Shown here in pieces: positions 24,373-31,718 of a stretch of 64,000 nucleotides of DNA. Below the pieces are notes generated by a model. That model ran no database searches. It was not told where the DNA came from and worked only from the letters and a program-made list of their open reading frames with translations. Within the stretch, counting starts at the first letter, position 1. Every line of letters begins with the position of its first letter. Source of the DNA: Erysipelotrichaceae bacterium. Its GTDB lineage: Bacteria > Bacillota_I > Bacilli_A > Erysipelotrichales > Erysipelotrichaceae. Location of the stretch: NCBI GenBank assembly GCA_017512885.1, contig JAFWEP010000004.1:62001-126000 (forward strand). Reading direction: 5' to 3'. A program made the position numbers and the translations under genes.

Positions 24373-25026
24373 ATGTTAGAAACATTAAAAGAAGAAGTCG
24401 TCCGTATCGCCAAGAAAGCCCAGAACACCGGCCTCTGCAAGCACAAGGCCGGCAATGTCTCCTGCATCGACCGGGAAAGCGGACTGATCTGCATCACCCC
24501 CTCCGGCGTCGACCGCGACTATCTTACCGTCGATCAGGTCTGCGTCATCGACCGCGACCTGCATGTCCTGGAAGGCGGCAAGCCCTCCAGCGAGACCCTG
24601 ATGCATATCGCCTGCTATGATGCACGGGAAGACATCAATGCGATCGTCCATACCCATTCGGCGATGGCTTCGGCCTTTGCCTGCCTGAACCGTCCGATCC
24701 CTTCCTTCATCTTTGAGCTCTTCGTCTTCCATCTCGATAACGGCATGATCCCGGTCGCACCCTATGCTCTGCCGGGAACAACTGAACTGGCCAAGAACGT
24801 TGCGGAGACCGTGAAACGTTCCGATCTGGTGCTGATGGAAAGACACGGCACGATCGCTGTCGGCAAGGATCTCTCGGAAGCTTTCGAGAATGCCGACTAT
24901 ATTGAAGAACTGGCCAGGATCTACTACACCATCCTGACCCTCAACAACGGTCAGGATCCCAAGCTCTTCACCCCGGAAGACTTCCGGAAGTGGAAGTATC
25001 CGAGTCAGATCAAAAACGAAGGATAA
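24373..25026 (+). CDS. Class II aldolase/adducin-family protein (second copy)
   Basis: The protein has 217 residues with KAGNVSCIDRESG phosphate loop, the catalytic Glu in KPSSETLMH, the zinc pair in AIVHTHSAMAS and a third ligand in LMERHGTIA. The Glu spacing and VKRSDLVLMERHG resemble L-fuculose-1-phosphate aldolase and apulose-4-phosphate aldolase rather than AraD. A plausible reaction is retro-aldol cleavage of the kinase product to DHAP and a small aldehyde. The gene begins 4 nt after the regulator, completing a kinase-regulator-aldolase operon, and is followed by an intrinsic terminator. Confidence 0.9.
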   Translation: MLETLKEEVVRIAKKAQNTGLCKHKAGNVSCIDRESGLICITPSGVDRDYLTVDQVCVIDRDLHVLEGGKPSSETLMHIACYDAREDINAIVHTHSAMASAFACLNRPIPSFIFELFVFHLDNGMIPVAPYALPGTTELAKNVAETVKRSDLVLMERHGTIAVGKDLSEAFENADYIEELARIYYTILTLNNGQDPKLFTPEDFRKWKYPSQIKNEG

Positions 25027-25030
25027 ACGA

Positions 25031-25060
25031 ATGGCTGCCATTGGCAGCCATATTTCTTTT
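25031..25060 (+). terminator. Intrinsic terminator of the kinase-regulator-aldolase operon
   Basis: A perfect 9-bp stem (ATGGCTGCC and GGCAGCCAT) with loop ATT is followed by ATTTCTTTT. Confidence 0.85.
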
Positions 25061-25070
25061 TCTATGCAGT

Positions 25071-25107
25071 TTATTCGGTTTCATCCGACTCGGTTCTAAC
25101 CGAATAA
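25071..25107 (-). terminator. Inverted repeat at the end of the GH51 pseudogene, possible terminator
   Basis: TTATTCGGTT and AACCGAATAA form a 10-bp stem with a 17-nt loop, overlapping the TAG of the leftward gene. Only a short A/T run follows, so termination is uncertain. Confidence 0.4.
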
Positions 25108-26987
25108 AAGTACCGTTACACTCATCCCCTTAAGTTCCCTGCATTCGGAGAACTTCTTTTCTTCGGTTACGGGGACGATCTTTTCTCCTTCCGTCAGACT
25201 GTTATAGTCTTCCGCCTTTCCGGAAAGAGCGATCCTCCTTACTTCAGCATCTTCCTCAATGAACGGGCAGCAGAGATCGACTGTCTTCTCTTCTTCAGAG
25301 GTATTGACCAGTTTCAGGAATACCCTCTCTCCTGTCCGGGAAGCCGAAACGTAGATCCCTTCTTTCTCGAGGTCTTCCGTGCCTTCCAGGATCAGTTCCT
25401 CCTCGCCGGTATAGAGTGAGAAGAACTGCTGCACATAGTAATTCGGTGTCCTGCAGACCGCTGTATCGTTGAACCAGATCAGATCCGGCGCCCATTGGGC
25501 ATAGCCCTCCCGCGCCAGCAGGGCGCATAGGAAGCCATCTTCACGACATCGCCGTTGCGCTCGATGCCGGTCAGAAAGGCGGCTTCCGCCACTGCTGAAC
25601 GCAGCGTATTCTTTGCGGAGCTCTTCTCTTCCAATGCTTCATGCGCGGCATACTCTCCGGCAAAGACAGGGATGCCCCGGGGATAGTCATCATAGAAATG
25701 AGTATTGTCGATCATCCACTGCGGCGGGACATAGTAATGTTCGTCGACGGCAGAAACGTAGTTTTCCTTCGTCTGGGAACGATAGTATTTCCAGGCTTTT
25801 TCGTAATACTCGTCTCTGACCCGCGGTCCGGCCGAACCGATCAGACGGATCTGCGGATATCTCTCATGGATCTTCTCTTCAAAGATGCGGTAACGTTCAA
25901 AGAAGCGAGACTCCGGGGTCTCCCACTGTTCGTTGCCGATCCCCAGCATCGACAGTCCGAAAGGTTCCGGGTGACCCATCTCTGTGCGCAGCGCACCCCA
26001 CTTCGTCTCGCTGCCGTCGTTCGCAAACTCGATCAGGTCGAGCGCATCCTGCACGCAGGCTTCAAAGAGACTGTCTTCGATCTCATAGCGTTCGATGGAC
26101 TGAAACTAGCAGGCCATCCCTACGTTGCAGACCGGCAGCGGCTTCGCCTTCAGATATTCGCAGAGCAGGAAGTATTCATAGTAACCGACGCCTAAAGTCT
26201 GGTTGTAGTGACTGTACTTCCCGTGGTCGTTGACCTGCACCGCCCAGCGGTTCCAGTTGGCTTTGCGTTTCTCAGGGATGCCGACGCTGAGCTTCCAGCG
26301 GTACATACTGTCGATGGTGTTGCCTTCCACCACACAGCCGCCGGGAAAGCGCAGGAAACCGGGCTGCAGTTCCTTCAGGGTCTCCGCCAGATCTTTACGG
26401 AAGACGCCGAAGAGGGCATCCTCCGGTTTCAAAGAAATGAAATCGAAGTGCAGCATTCCTGCCTTTTCAGCCGTGATGCGAAACTCTCCCTGTTCGCTGT
26501 CCTCTCCGGAAGTCAGCACACCTTCGTACTTCTTCCACCCGCCGGGCAGGACTGCGAAGTTCTCCGAACAGAGAACTCTGTCCTCCCTGCATACCTCGAT
26601 CCGGACCGTCTTCTCTTCTACACTGCGGGCATAGAAAGAAAGACGGTACTTCTTCCCCTTCCGCAGGGTGATGCCGTCATAAGCCTTATTGGTAAAGAAG
26701 GCTCCGGCTCTTTCCGCTTCAAAACAGAGATAATGCGGATCCTGCGGATAGAGCGGTCCTTCTGCACAGATCGAGAGTTTCGCTCCTTCACTCCCCTTCC
26801 AGCCGTAAAGCCCGTCATAGCGTTTGAACCAATGGTAACGTTCGCCGCCGCAGTCGAAAAACTCAAAGCTGCGGTTCTCGATCATCTCGGCATGCAGGCC
26901 TCCGTCCAGAGCGTAGTTGATATCTTCAAAGAACAGCCCGAACATGCCTCTCTCGATCGGACATTTTCCTTTCTCCGTGATGATCAT
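25096..26987 (-). pseudogene. GH51 alpha-L-arabinofuranosidase, inactivated by a nonsense codon and a frameshift
   Basis: Three pieces, read in order, give one GH51 enzyme of about 630 residues, the size of the form with an N-terminal carbohydrate-binding region. The N-terminal piece begins MIITEKGKCPIERGMFGLFF and runs to NVGMAC. There a TAG (26106-26108) replaces what is normally a Gln codon before FQS; the frame continues unchanged after it. The middle piece carries the acid/base Glu (GIGNEQWE) and the nucleophile (FAGEYAAHE). At about 25521-25523 one C appears missing from a C-run; restoring it gives LLAREGYAQWAPDLIWF and joins the C-terminal beta domain. TAG is used as a normal stop elsewhere here, so recoding is unlikely. 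The start overlaps the stop of the PIN toxin gene (ATGA). Confidence 0.85.
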
Positions 26988-27361
26988 AAAGAGTCCTTCA
27001 CCTTGTTCAGTTTCTTGTCAAAAGAGAAGAAATCGATGCCCTCACAGCTGTAATAAGCCAGCAGCAGACAATCCACAAAATCCAGTTTCGGCGGTTTGAC
27101 GTAAAGATCCAGGGCTTTGCGGACGATCTCTTCTTCGATATAAGTCAGGGAATCCGTTGCCGTCAGGAGGCTCCTGCGAATCATGTTCCGTTCGATCCCA
27201 TAGAAACCTTCCAGTACGTAAACTGCTTCCTGCAGCACAGGCATCAGAACGACCGTCAGGTTTTCATCGATGATCTTTTTCACCTCTTCGGCTTTCTCCC
27301 GGTCATCATTCAGCACATATCTCAGCAATGCATTCGTATCCAGTAAGATCCTATTTTCCAT
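26984..27361 (-). CDS. PIN-domain toxin, VapC-like
   Basis: The protein has 125 residues. PIN-domain acidic residues are present: Asp near residue 8 in LLDTNALLRYVL, Glu in LQEAVYVLEGFYG, Asp in LDFVDCLLLAYY and Asp in FFSFDKKL. VapC-type toxins are metal-dependent RNases, often cutting tRNA or rRNA. It overlaps the end of the Phd/YefM-like gene by 11 bp, the usual antitoxin-first order. Unusually, its stop overlaps the start of the GH51 pseudogene (ATGA), placing a glycosidase in the toxin transcript. All active-site acids are intact, so it is probably functional. Confidence 0.85.
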   Translation of the reverse strand: MENRILLDTNALLRYVLNDDREKAEEVKKIIDENLTVVLMPVLQEAVYVLEGFYGIERNMIRRSLLTATDSLTYIEEEIVRKALDLYVKPPKLDFVDCLLLAYYSCEGIDFFSFDKKLNKVKDSL

Positions 27362-27656
27362 ACTTCTTGTTCAGCATCTCCTGATAAGCTTTTCTCTCGG
27401 CATCCCGGTCCGCATTCTTTGCATATTGATGCAGCGAACCAAAAGCCTTGTGTTCCTTAACGGCTTCCGTTACTCTCTGCTTAAAAGAATTCGCAGCCAT
27501 CTCGTTATAAAGCTTTACCGAGATCAGTACTGCCTCCGGTTCATTATTCTTGACGATCACTTTCACGGAGTCATTCTTTTTGACATCCTCCAGGATCTTC
27601 CCGGCATAGCCTCTGTTTAACTGTGAGATATTGATCATTTCCGGTATCTTATCCAT
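27351..27656 (-). CDS. Phd/YefM-family antitoxin
   Basis: The protein has 101 residues from MDKIPEMINISQLNRG. Typical antitoxin elements are the N-terminal DNA-binding half (ISQLNRGYAGKILEDVKKND, then VKVIVKNNEPEAVLISVKLY) and a Lys/Glu-rich C-terminal tail that would wrap the toxin. The chosen ATG has GGGAGGATC at good spacing. A second candidate at 27731 also has AGGAGG, but it would add 25 residues unlike the family and would put its ribosome site inside the proposed promoter. It would neutralise the VapC-like protein and autoregulate the operon. Confidence 0.8.
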   Translation of the reverse strand: MDKIPEMINISQLNRGYAGKILEDVKKNDSVKVIVKNNEPEAVLISVKLYNEMAANSFKQRVTEAVKEHKAFGSLHQYAKNADRDAERKAYQEMLNKKYGK

Positions 27657-27734
27657 AAAAGATCCTCCCAAAGTCACTATAGGATAGGGCAGAGGAACAG
27701 TCAATAAATCCGGCGTAAGATTTAGCGTCATCAC

Positions 27735-27764
27735 TCTATACCTCCTATAAGATTTTTCCGTCAA
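27735..27764 (-). promoter_or_regulatory. Candidate promoter of the Phd-VapC-GH51 transcript
   Basis: On the minus strand TTGACG (27759-27764) is followed after 18 bp by TATAGA (27735-27740). It would give a leader of about 75 nt before the antitoxin ATG. Confidence 0.4.
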
Positions 27765-27788
27765 TTCCCTATTCTCCTGCCCCAAGTA

Positions 27789-27818
27789 TAAAAAAAGGAG
27801 ATCTTCCGATCTCCTTAG
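27789..27818 (-). terminator. Intrinsic terminator of the UlaF-UlaE operon
   Basis: A perfect 9-bp stem (AAGGAGATC and GATCTCCTT) with a 4-nt loop is followed on the minus strand by a run of seven T. It lies 7 nt after the UlaE-like stop. Confidence 0.88.
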
Positions 27819-27822
27819 CTGC

Positions 27823-28689
27823 TTATTCGCAGAATACCTTGTCCAGTCTTTCCCGCAGGAAGTCACAGGAATACTTCAGATTCTCTTCCCATCTGTCCGG
27901 ATAGTCACACCAGAACTCTCCGTTGAACATCCTCACACCCAGTTCCTTCAGGACTTCCAGGTTGGAGATATATTCCGTAATACCTGTTCCCCAGGGAACA
28001 CTGCGGTCAGTCTTCGGCTTCGTCTCCTTTAAGTGACAGGCCAGGATATGACCGGTACCGGTACGTAAGTCATCATTGACGCTCTTCTCATAACCGAAGT
28101 CATGACGGGCACCGGCCAGATTGCCGATATCCGGATACATGCCCAGATAAGGACTGTTGACCATATTCACATAGGTCATGCCTTTCTCGACGGTATCGAT
28201 GAAGTCGCGGTCCATCATCGTCTCAAAGCCCATCAGGATGCCTCTTCTGGCAGCCATCAGTGCAGCGATCTTCAGGTTTTTGATGAATTCCGCTCTCGTC
28301 TCTTCGTTGGCTTCTTCGTAGTAGCAGTCATAACCGGCCAGCTGGATGATGCGGATGCCGATATCTCCGGCAAAGTCGATGGCTTTCTCCATGATCTCCA
28401 TGGCCTTTTCATGTTTCTCCTTGCCCAGGGAACCTAAGGAATACTTGCGCTGTGCACTGAAGCACATCGTATAGATCGGAGTGCCGGTCTTCTTCATCAG
28501 AGCGACCAGTTCATCCTTCTGTTCCTTGGTCCAATAGAGACGGGAGATCTTCTCATCAGTCTCATCGATGGAGATCTCGACCCAGTCGAAACCGGCCTTC
28601 TTGCAGGCTGTCAGTTTCTCTTCCCAGGAGAGATCCTTCGGCATGGATTTCTCATACATGCCTAAGAGATAGGGTCTAGTTCTGTCCAT
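27823..28689 (-). CDS. ulaE: L-ribulose-5-phosphate 3-epimerase (UlaE/SgbU family)
   Basis: The protein has 288 residues forming an AP-endonuclease-2-type TIM barrel. The family motif [14 protein letters not shown] lies at about residues 74-87. Metal ligands are suggested by [29 protein letters not shown] and FNGEFW. UlaE interconverts L-xylulose-5-phosphate and L-ribulose-5-phosphate in ascorbate and L-xylulose use. The gene overlaps the 3' end of the 4-epimerase gene by 14 bp, so the two sequential epimerases are co-translated and together convert L-xylulose-5-phosphate to D-xylulose-5-phosphate. UlaD is absent from the window. Confidence 0.9.
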   Translation of the reverse strand: MDRTRPYLLGMYEKSMPKDLSWEEKLTACKKAGFDWVEISIDETDEKISRLYWTKEQKDELVALMKKTGTPIYTMCFSAQRKYSLGSLGKEKHEKAMEIMEKAIDFAGDIGIRIIQLAGYDCYYEEANEETRAEFIKNLKIAALMAARRGILMGFETMMDRDFIDTVEKGMTYVNMVNSPYLGMYPDIGNLAGARHDFGYEKSVNDDLRTGTGHILACHLKETKPKTDRSVPWGTGITEYISNLEVLKELGVRMFNGEFWCDYPDRWEENLKYSCDFLRERLDKVFCE

Positions 28690-29371
28690 AGTAAGCTCCC
28701 GGACCGTGTTTGCGCAGATAGTGCTTGTTCAGAAGCTCCTGCTGCATGCGCGGAACTTCCGGGTTGATCACTTTGGAGAGGAAAGCCATCTTGGCGACTT
28801 CTTCCAGAACGACCGCATTGTGTACCGCATTGAAGGCATCCGTGCCCCAGGTGAAGGGACCGTGGCTCCTGACCAGGACACCGGGGACATCATCGGGATC
28901 GATGCCTCTCTGCAGGAATTCCTTGACGACGACGTTGCCAGTCTCTTTTTCATATTCACCGGCGATCTCTTCCGGCGTCATGTAACGGGTGCAGGGGATA
29001 TCGCCATAGAAGTAATCCCCCTGGGTAGTGCCTAAAGCAGGGATGTCCTTGCCGGACTGCGCCCAGGCGGCCGCAAAGGTGCTGTGGGTATGGACGACAC
29101 CGCCGATATGCGGGAAAGAGCGATAGAAGACCAGATGGGTCGGGGTATCGCTGCTGGGCTTGTAGTGGCCTTCCACGACATTACCTTCCAGATCGACGAC
29201 GACCATGTCTTCCGGTTTCATGTCATCGTATTCCACTCCGGAAGGTTTGATGACGAAGAGTCCGGATTCCCGGTCGATGGCACTGACATTGCCCCAGGTG
29301 AAGGTGATCAGACCGTATTTCGGCAGCAGCAGATTGGCTTCGCAGACCTTTTTCTTCAGTTCTTCCAACAT
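28676..29371 (-). CDS. L-ribulose-5-phosphate 4-epimerase (UlaF/AraD family)
   Basis: The protein has 231 residues from MLEELKKKV; a start 17 codons upstream is in the promoter region, and CAGGAG supports 29371. The family features are [14 protein letters not shown], the phosphate and metal region [11 protein letters not shown] (Asp in place of the aldolase Glu), the zinc pair [11 protein letters not shown], and [10 protein letters not shown]. The Asp and the C-terminal [10 protein letters not shown] are typical of AraD/UlaF rather than aldolases. It interconverts L-ribulose-5-phosphate and D-xylulose-5-phosphate. With a GH51 arabinofuranosidase gene nearby it could serve L-arabinose, but no araA or araB is visible. 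Confidence 0.9.
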   Translation of the reverse strand: MLEELKKKVCEANLLLPKYGLITFTWGNVSAIDRESGLFVIKPSGVEYDDMKPEDMVVVDLEGNVVEGHYKPSSDTPTHLVFYRSFPHIGGVVHTHSTFAAAWAQSGKDIPALGTTQGDYFYGDIPCTRYMTPEEIAGEYEKETGNVVVKEFLQRGIDPDDVPGVLVRSHGPFTWGTDAFNAVHNAVVLEEVAKMAFLSKVINPEVPRMQQELLNKHYLRKHGPGAYYGQN

Positions 29372-29473
29372 AATAATTTTCTCCTGTATTGTTTCTGTAT
29401 CCTCAGTATAACCGATTTTCAAATGGGATTCCGTGCATTCGGGGCAGAATCAGAATGTAACTATTTTCATATA

Positions 29474-29502
29474 TTGACTTGCATTTTCATAAGTTGTAAG
29501 AT
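29474..29502 (+). promoter_or_regulatory. Promoter of the T-box/TrpX-like transcript
   Basis: TTGACT (29474-29479), a 17-bp spacer and TAAGAT (29497-29502) place the start near 29509, directly before the T-box leader. Confidence 0.7.
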
Positions 29503-29508
29503 GAAGCC

Positions 29509-29760
29509 AACACATAGATCCGGAACATGCACAGCGTCCGCTTCGGCTACAGAGAGGTCACGTTTGCTGAGAGTGACTGAAAGAAGTGCTGTGGAATTCC
29601 CCGGGGAGTGGCTGCCCGAACTTCAGTAAGGTATGCCGGGAAGACTGCCGTTAACAGTCTGGACCGTGTTGGCGGTCTGTAAGGTCTCTTCAGTGATGAA
29701 GGGATGAAGTAAGGTGGTAACACGATGAAGCCGGTCGTCCTTATAGGGGCGGCTTTTTAT
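29509..29760 (+). ncRNA. T-box riboswitch leader, possible Phe specifier
   Basis: The leader has an AGAGAG element near 29560, a distal stem GTCAC/GTGAC, a T-box-like sequence AAGGTGGTAACACG (29711-29724) and a G/C-rich terminator hairpin followed by TTTTTAT ending at 29760. In stem I, CACAGC pairs with GCTGTG and the adjacent loop reads GAA then TTC, so the specifier may be UUC (Phe). The 5' side lacks a clear AGUA, so the specifier is uncertain. The leader would sense uncharged tRNA and switch on the binding-protein gene downstream. Confidence 0.8.
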
Positions 29761-29777
29761 GTTTAGGGAGAAAGAAA

Positions 29778-30776
29778 ATGAAAAAGATCCTGGCTGTCAT
29801 CCTCACTGTCTTACTCTGTTCCTGCTCCTCACCTTCCTCGACTGCTCCGCAGTCTTCTGCGGAAGACGGCAGGGTGACCATCGCTGTTATCCAGCTGCTG
29901 ACCCACGGCTCCCTCGATGAAGACTATCAGGGCTTCCTGGACGGTCTCAAAGAAGCCGGTTACGAAGAAGGAAAGAACCTTGAGATCATCTACCAGAACC
30001 CGGAAGGTGACCAATCCAACCTGGCGACCATGGCCGATGCGGTCGTAGCCAAGGATCCCGACCTGATCGTCGCGATCGCGACCCCTCCGGCCCAGGCTGT
30101 CCAGCAGGCGCTGGAGAGCGCCGGCAAGTCCATTCCGGTCCTGGGCACCGCCATCACTTCCTATACCGAAACAGGTCTGGCGGAAACGGATGAAAGACCG
30201 GGGCTGGGCATCTCCGGCGTCTCTGACAACTGCCCGATGGATCTGCAGCTGATGCTGGCGCAGCAGATCGTTCCCGAATTAAAGACCCTGGGTATCCTCT
30301 ACACCTCTTCGGAAGCCAATTCTCAGATCCAGGCGGAACAGATGGAAGAAGTCTGTGCCGCTGCCGGTGTACAGACTCTGGTCAAGACCGTTTCCGACAA
30401 GACGATGATCGATGATACGATGCAGTCCTTCATCGGCAATGTGGAAGCCCTCTATATCCCTACCGACAACAACATCGCTTCCGCCATGGGCTCGGTCGAT
30501 ATCGTTGCTACCGAGAATAAGCTGCCGGTCGTTGTCGGTGTCTCCGCCATGTGTGCCGACGGCGGTCTCGTCGCCCTGGGTGTCGACTACTATGTCTTAG
30601 GCAAAGTCACCGCCGAGATGGCCGTCGAAGTCCTGAACGGAAAGGATGTCAGTGAGATGCCGATCCGTTACGGTTCCTCCGGCACCATCTACTACAACCC
30701 CCGCACGGCCGAGAATCTCGGCATCACCCTCCCCGACAATATCCTCTCTGACGGGATCGATGTAACGGCTGAATAG
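29778..30776 (+). CDS. TrpX-like ABC transporter substrate-binding lipoprotein, no adjacent permease
   Basis: The protein has 332 residues. The signal peptide ends at the lipobox VLLCSC, followed by a Ser/Pro linker and an ABC_sub_bind (PF04392-type) fold: TIAVIQLLTHGSLDEDYQGF, VAIATPPAQAV, LGILYTSSEANS, LYIPTDNNIASAM and GVDYYVLGK. This family binds aromatic amino acids in TrpXYZ systems. A T-box leader just upstream supports an amino-acid ligand. Unlike the locus at 60-62.7 kb, no permease or ATPase follows, and a terminator lies directly after it. It may therefore share TrpY and TrpZ encoded there. The ribosome site is AGGGAG. Confidence 0.9.
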   Translation: MKKILAVILTVLLCSCSSPSSTAPQSSAEDGRVTIAVIQLLTHGSLDEDYQGFLDGLKEAGYEEGKNLEIIYQNPEGDQSNLATMADAVVAKDPDLIVAIATPPAQAVQQALESAGKSIPVLGTAITSYTETGLAETDERPGLGISGVSDNCPMDLQLMLAQQIVPELKTLGILYTSSEANSQIQAEQMEEVCAAAGVQTLVKTVSDKTMIDDTMQSFIGNVEALYIPTDNNIASAMGSVDIVATENKLPVVVGVSAMCADGGLVALGVDYYVLGKVTAEMAVEVLNGKDVSEMPIRYGSSGTIYYNPRTAENLGITLPDNILSDGIDVTAE

Positions 30777-30794
30777 GAATTCCCCTTTCGGGAG

Positions 30795-30825
30795 AGAAGT
30801 GTCCACCGGGCACTTCTTTTCTTTT
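30795..30825 (+). terminator. Intrinsic terminator after the TrpX-like gene
   Basis: A 10-bp stem (AGAAGTGTCC and GGGCACTTCT, one G-U pair) with a 3-nt loop is followed by TTTCTTTTT. Confidence 0.82.
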
Positions 30826-30882
30826 TGAATTCCTTTCCCCGGAGACTTAGAATATAGAAAGAAACATTTGGGGTAAATACAT

Positions 30883-31698
30883 ATGAACAATGTCATCATT
30901 ACCGGCAGCGCCCGGGGCTTAGGCTATGAGATGGTCAAAGTCTTCCGCAGGAGCGGTTTCTCAGTCGTACTCAGCGACATCCACGAGGAGAAACTGCAGG
31001 AAGCTCAGGAATCATTAGCGAAAGAGACAGGAAACGGCAAGGTCCTGGCAAAGACCTGCAACGTCACCTCTCTGGAAGAGCTGGAAGCGCTCTGGAATTA
31101 CGGAACAGAGGAACTCGGTGAGATCGACCTCTGGATCAACAATGCCGGCGTCAATCAGCCGATGGTCCCTTTATGGGAACTGAAGAAGGAAGAGATCGAT
31201 CTGCTGATCGATATCGACCTCAGAGGCGCCATGTACGGCTGCAAGACGGCCATCAGCCACATGAAAGAACAGGGGCACGGTCTCGTCTACTGCATCGAAG
31301 GCTTCGGTGCCGATGATGCCACTCAGTTAGGCTTAACGGCTTACGGCAGTTCCAAGAAAGGCGTACAGTACATGGTCCGCGGTCTGGCCAAGGAGCTGAG
31401 CAAAACGAACACGCCGGTACAGGTCGGAAGGCTGAATCCGGGCATCATGATCACCAACTTCATCACGCATCCTTTGGGAAAAGACGGAGCCATGGAGCTC
31501 TCGGAAAGCACCAAAAAGGTCTACAACATCCTCGGCGACTATCCGGATGTCGTGGCCGATTTCCTGGTCAAGGGCATGATCGCCAATATCACGAAGAAGA
31601 AGCAGGATGACTATGTAGCCTGGCTGACCAAAGGGAAGGCCGCCTGGCGCTTCCTGACCGCCGGTTTCAATAAGAGAGACTTCTTTAAGAACAGTTAA
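30883..31698 (+). CDS. Short-chain dehydrogenase/reductase
   Basis: The protein has 271 residues with a Rossmann fold: the cofactor motif TGSARGLG at residues 7-14, Asp at the end of strand 2 (VVLSDIHEE), NNAG at about residues 86-89, and the catalytic YGSSK. Asp after strand 2 suggests NAD preference. The C-terminal extension of about 60 residues is longer than in minimal SDRs, and the catalytic Ser position reads YCIEGFG, where the usual Ser is not evident. That may reduce activity or place it in an atypical subgroup. No substrate can be assigned; the ribosome site is weak and the gene appears monocistronic. Confidence 0.82.
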   Translation: MNNVIITGSARGLGYEMVKVFRRSGFSVVLSDIHEEKLQEAQESLAKETGNGKVLAKTCNVTSLEELEALWNYGTEELGEIDLWINNAGVNQPMVPLWELKKEEIDLLIDIDLRGAMYGCKTAISHMKEQGHGLVYCIEGFGADDATQLGLTAYGSSKKGVQYMVRGLAKELSKTNTPVQVGRLNPGIMITNFITHPLGKDGAMELSESTKKVYNILGDYPDVVADFLVKGMIANITKKKQDDYVAWLTKGKAAWRFLTAGFNKRDFFKNS

Positions 31699-31718
31699 CG
31701 GAGGCAATCGCCTCCGTT
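31697..31718. terminator. Hairpin between convergent SDR and transglutaminase genes
   Basis: A perfect 9-bp stem (AACGGAGGC and GCCTCCGTT) with loop AATC overlaps both stop codons. There is no long T-tract on either side, so it is a weak or bidirectional terminator. Confidence 0.5.

Noticed and set aside
26106-26108. Possible recoding of TAG as Gln in the GH51 gene
   Set aside because: TAG serves as a normal stop elsewhere in the window (for example the YfhO-like gene), and the same gene also carries a frameshift, so mutation is the better explanation.
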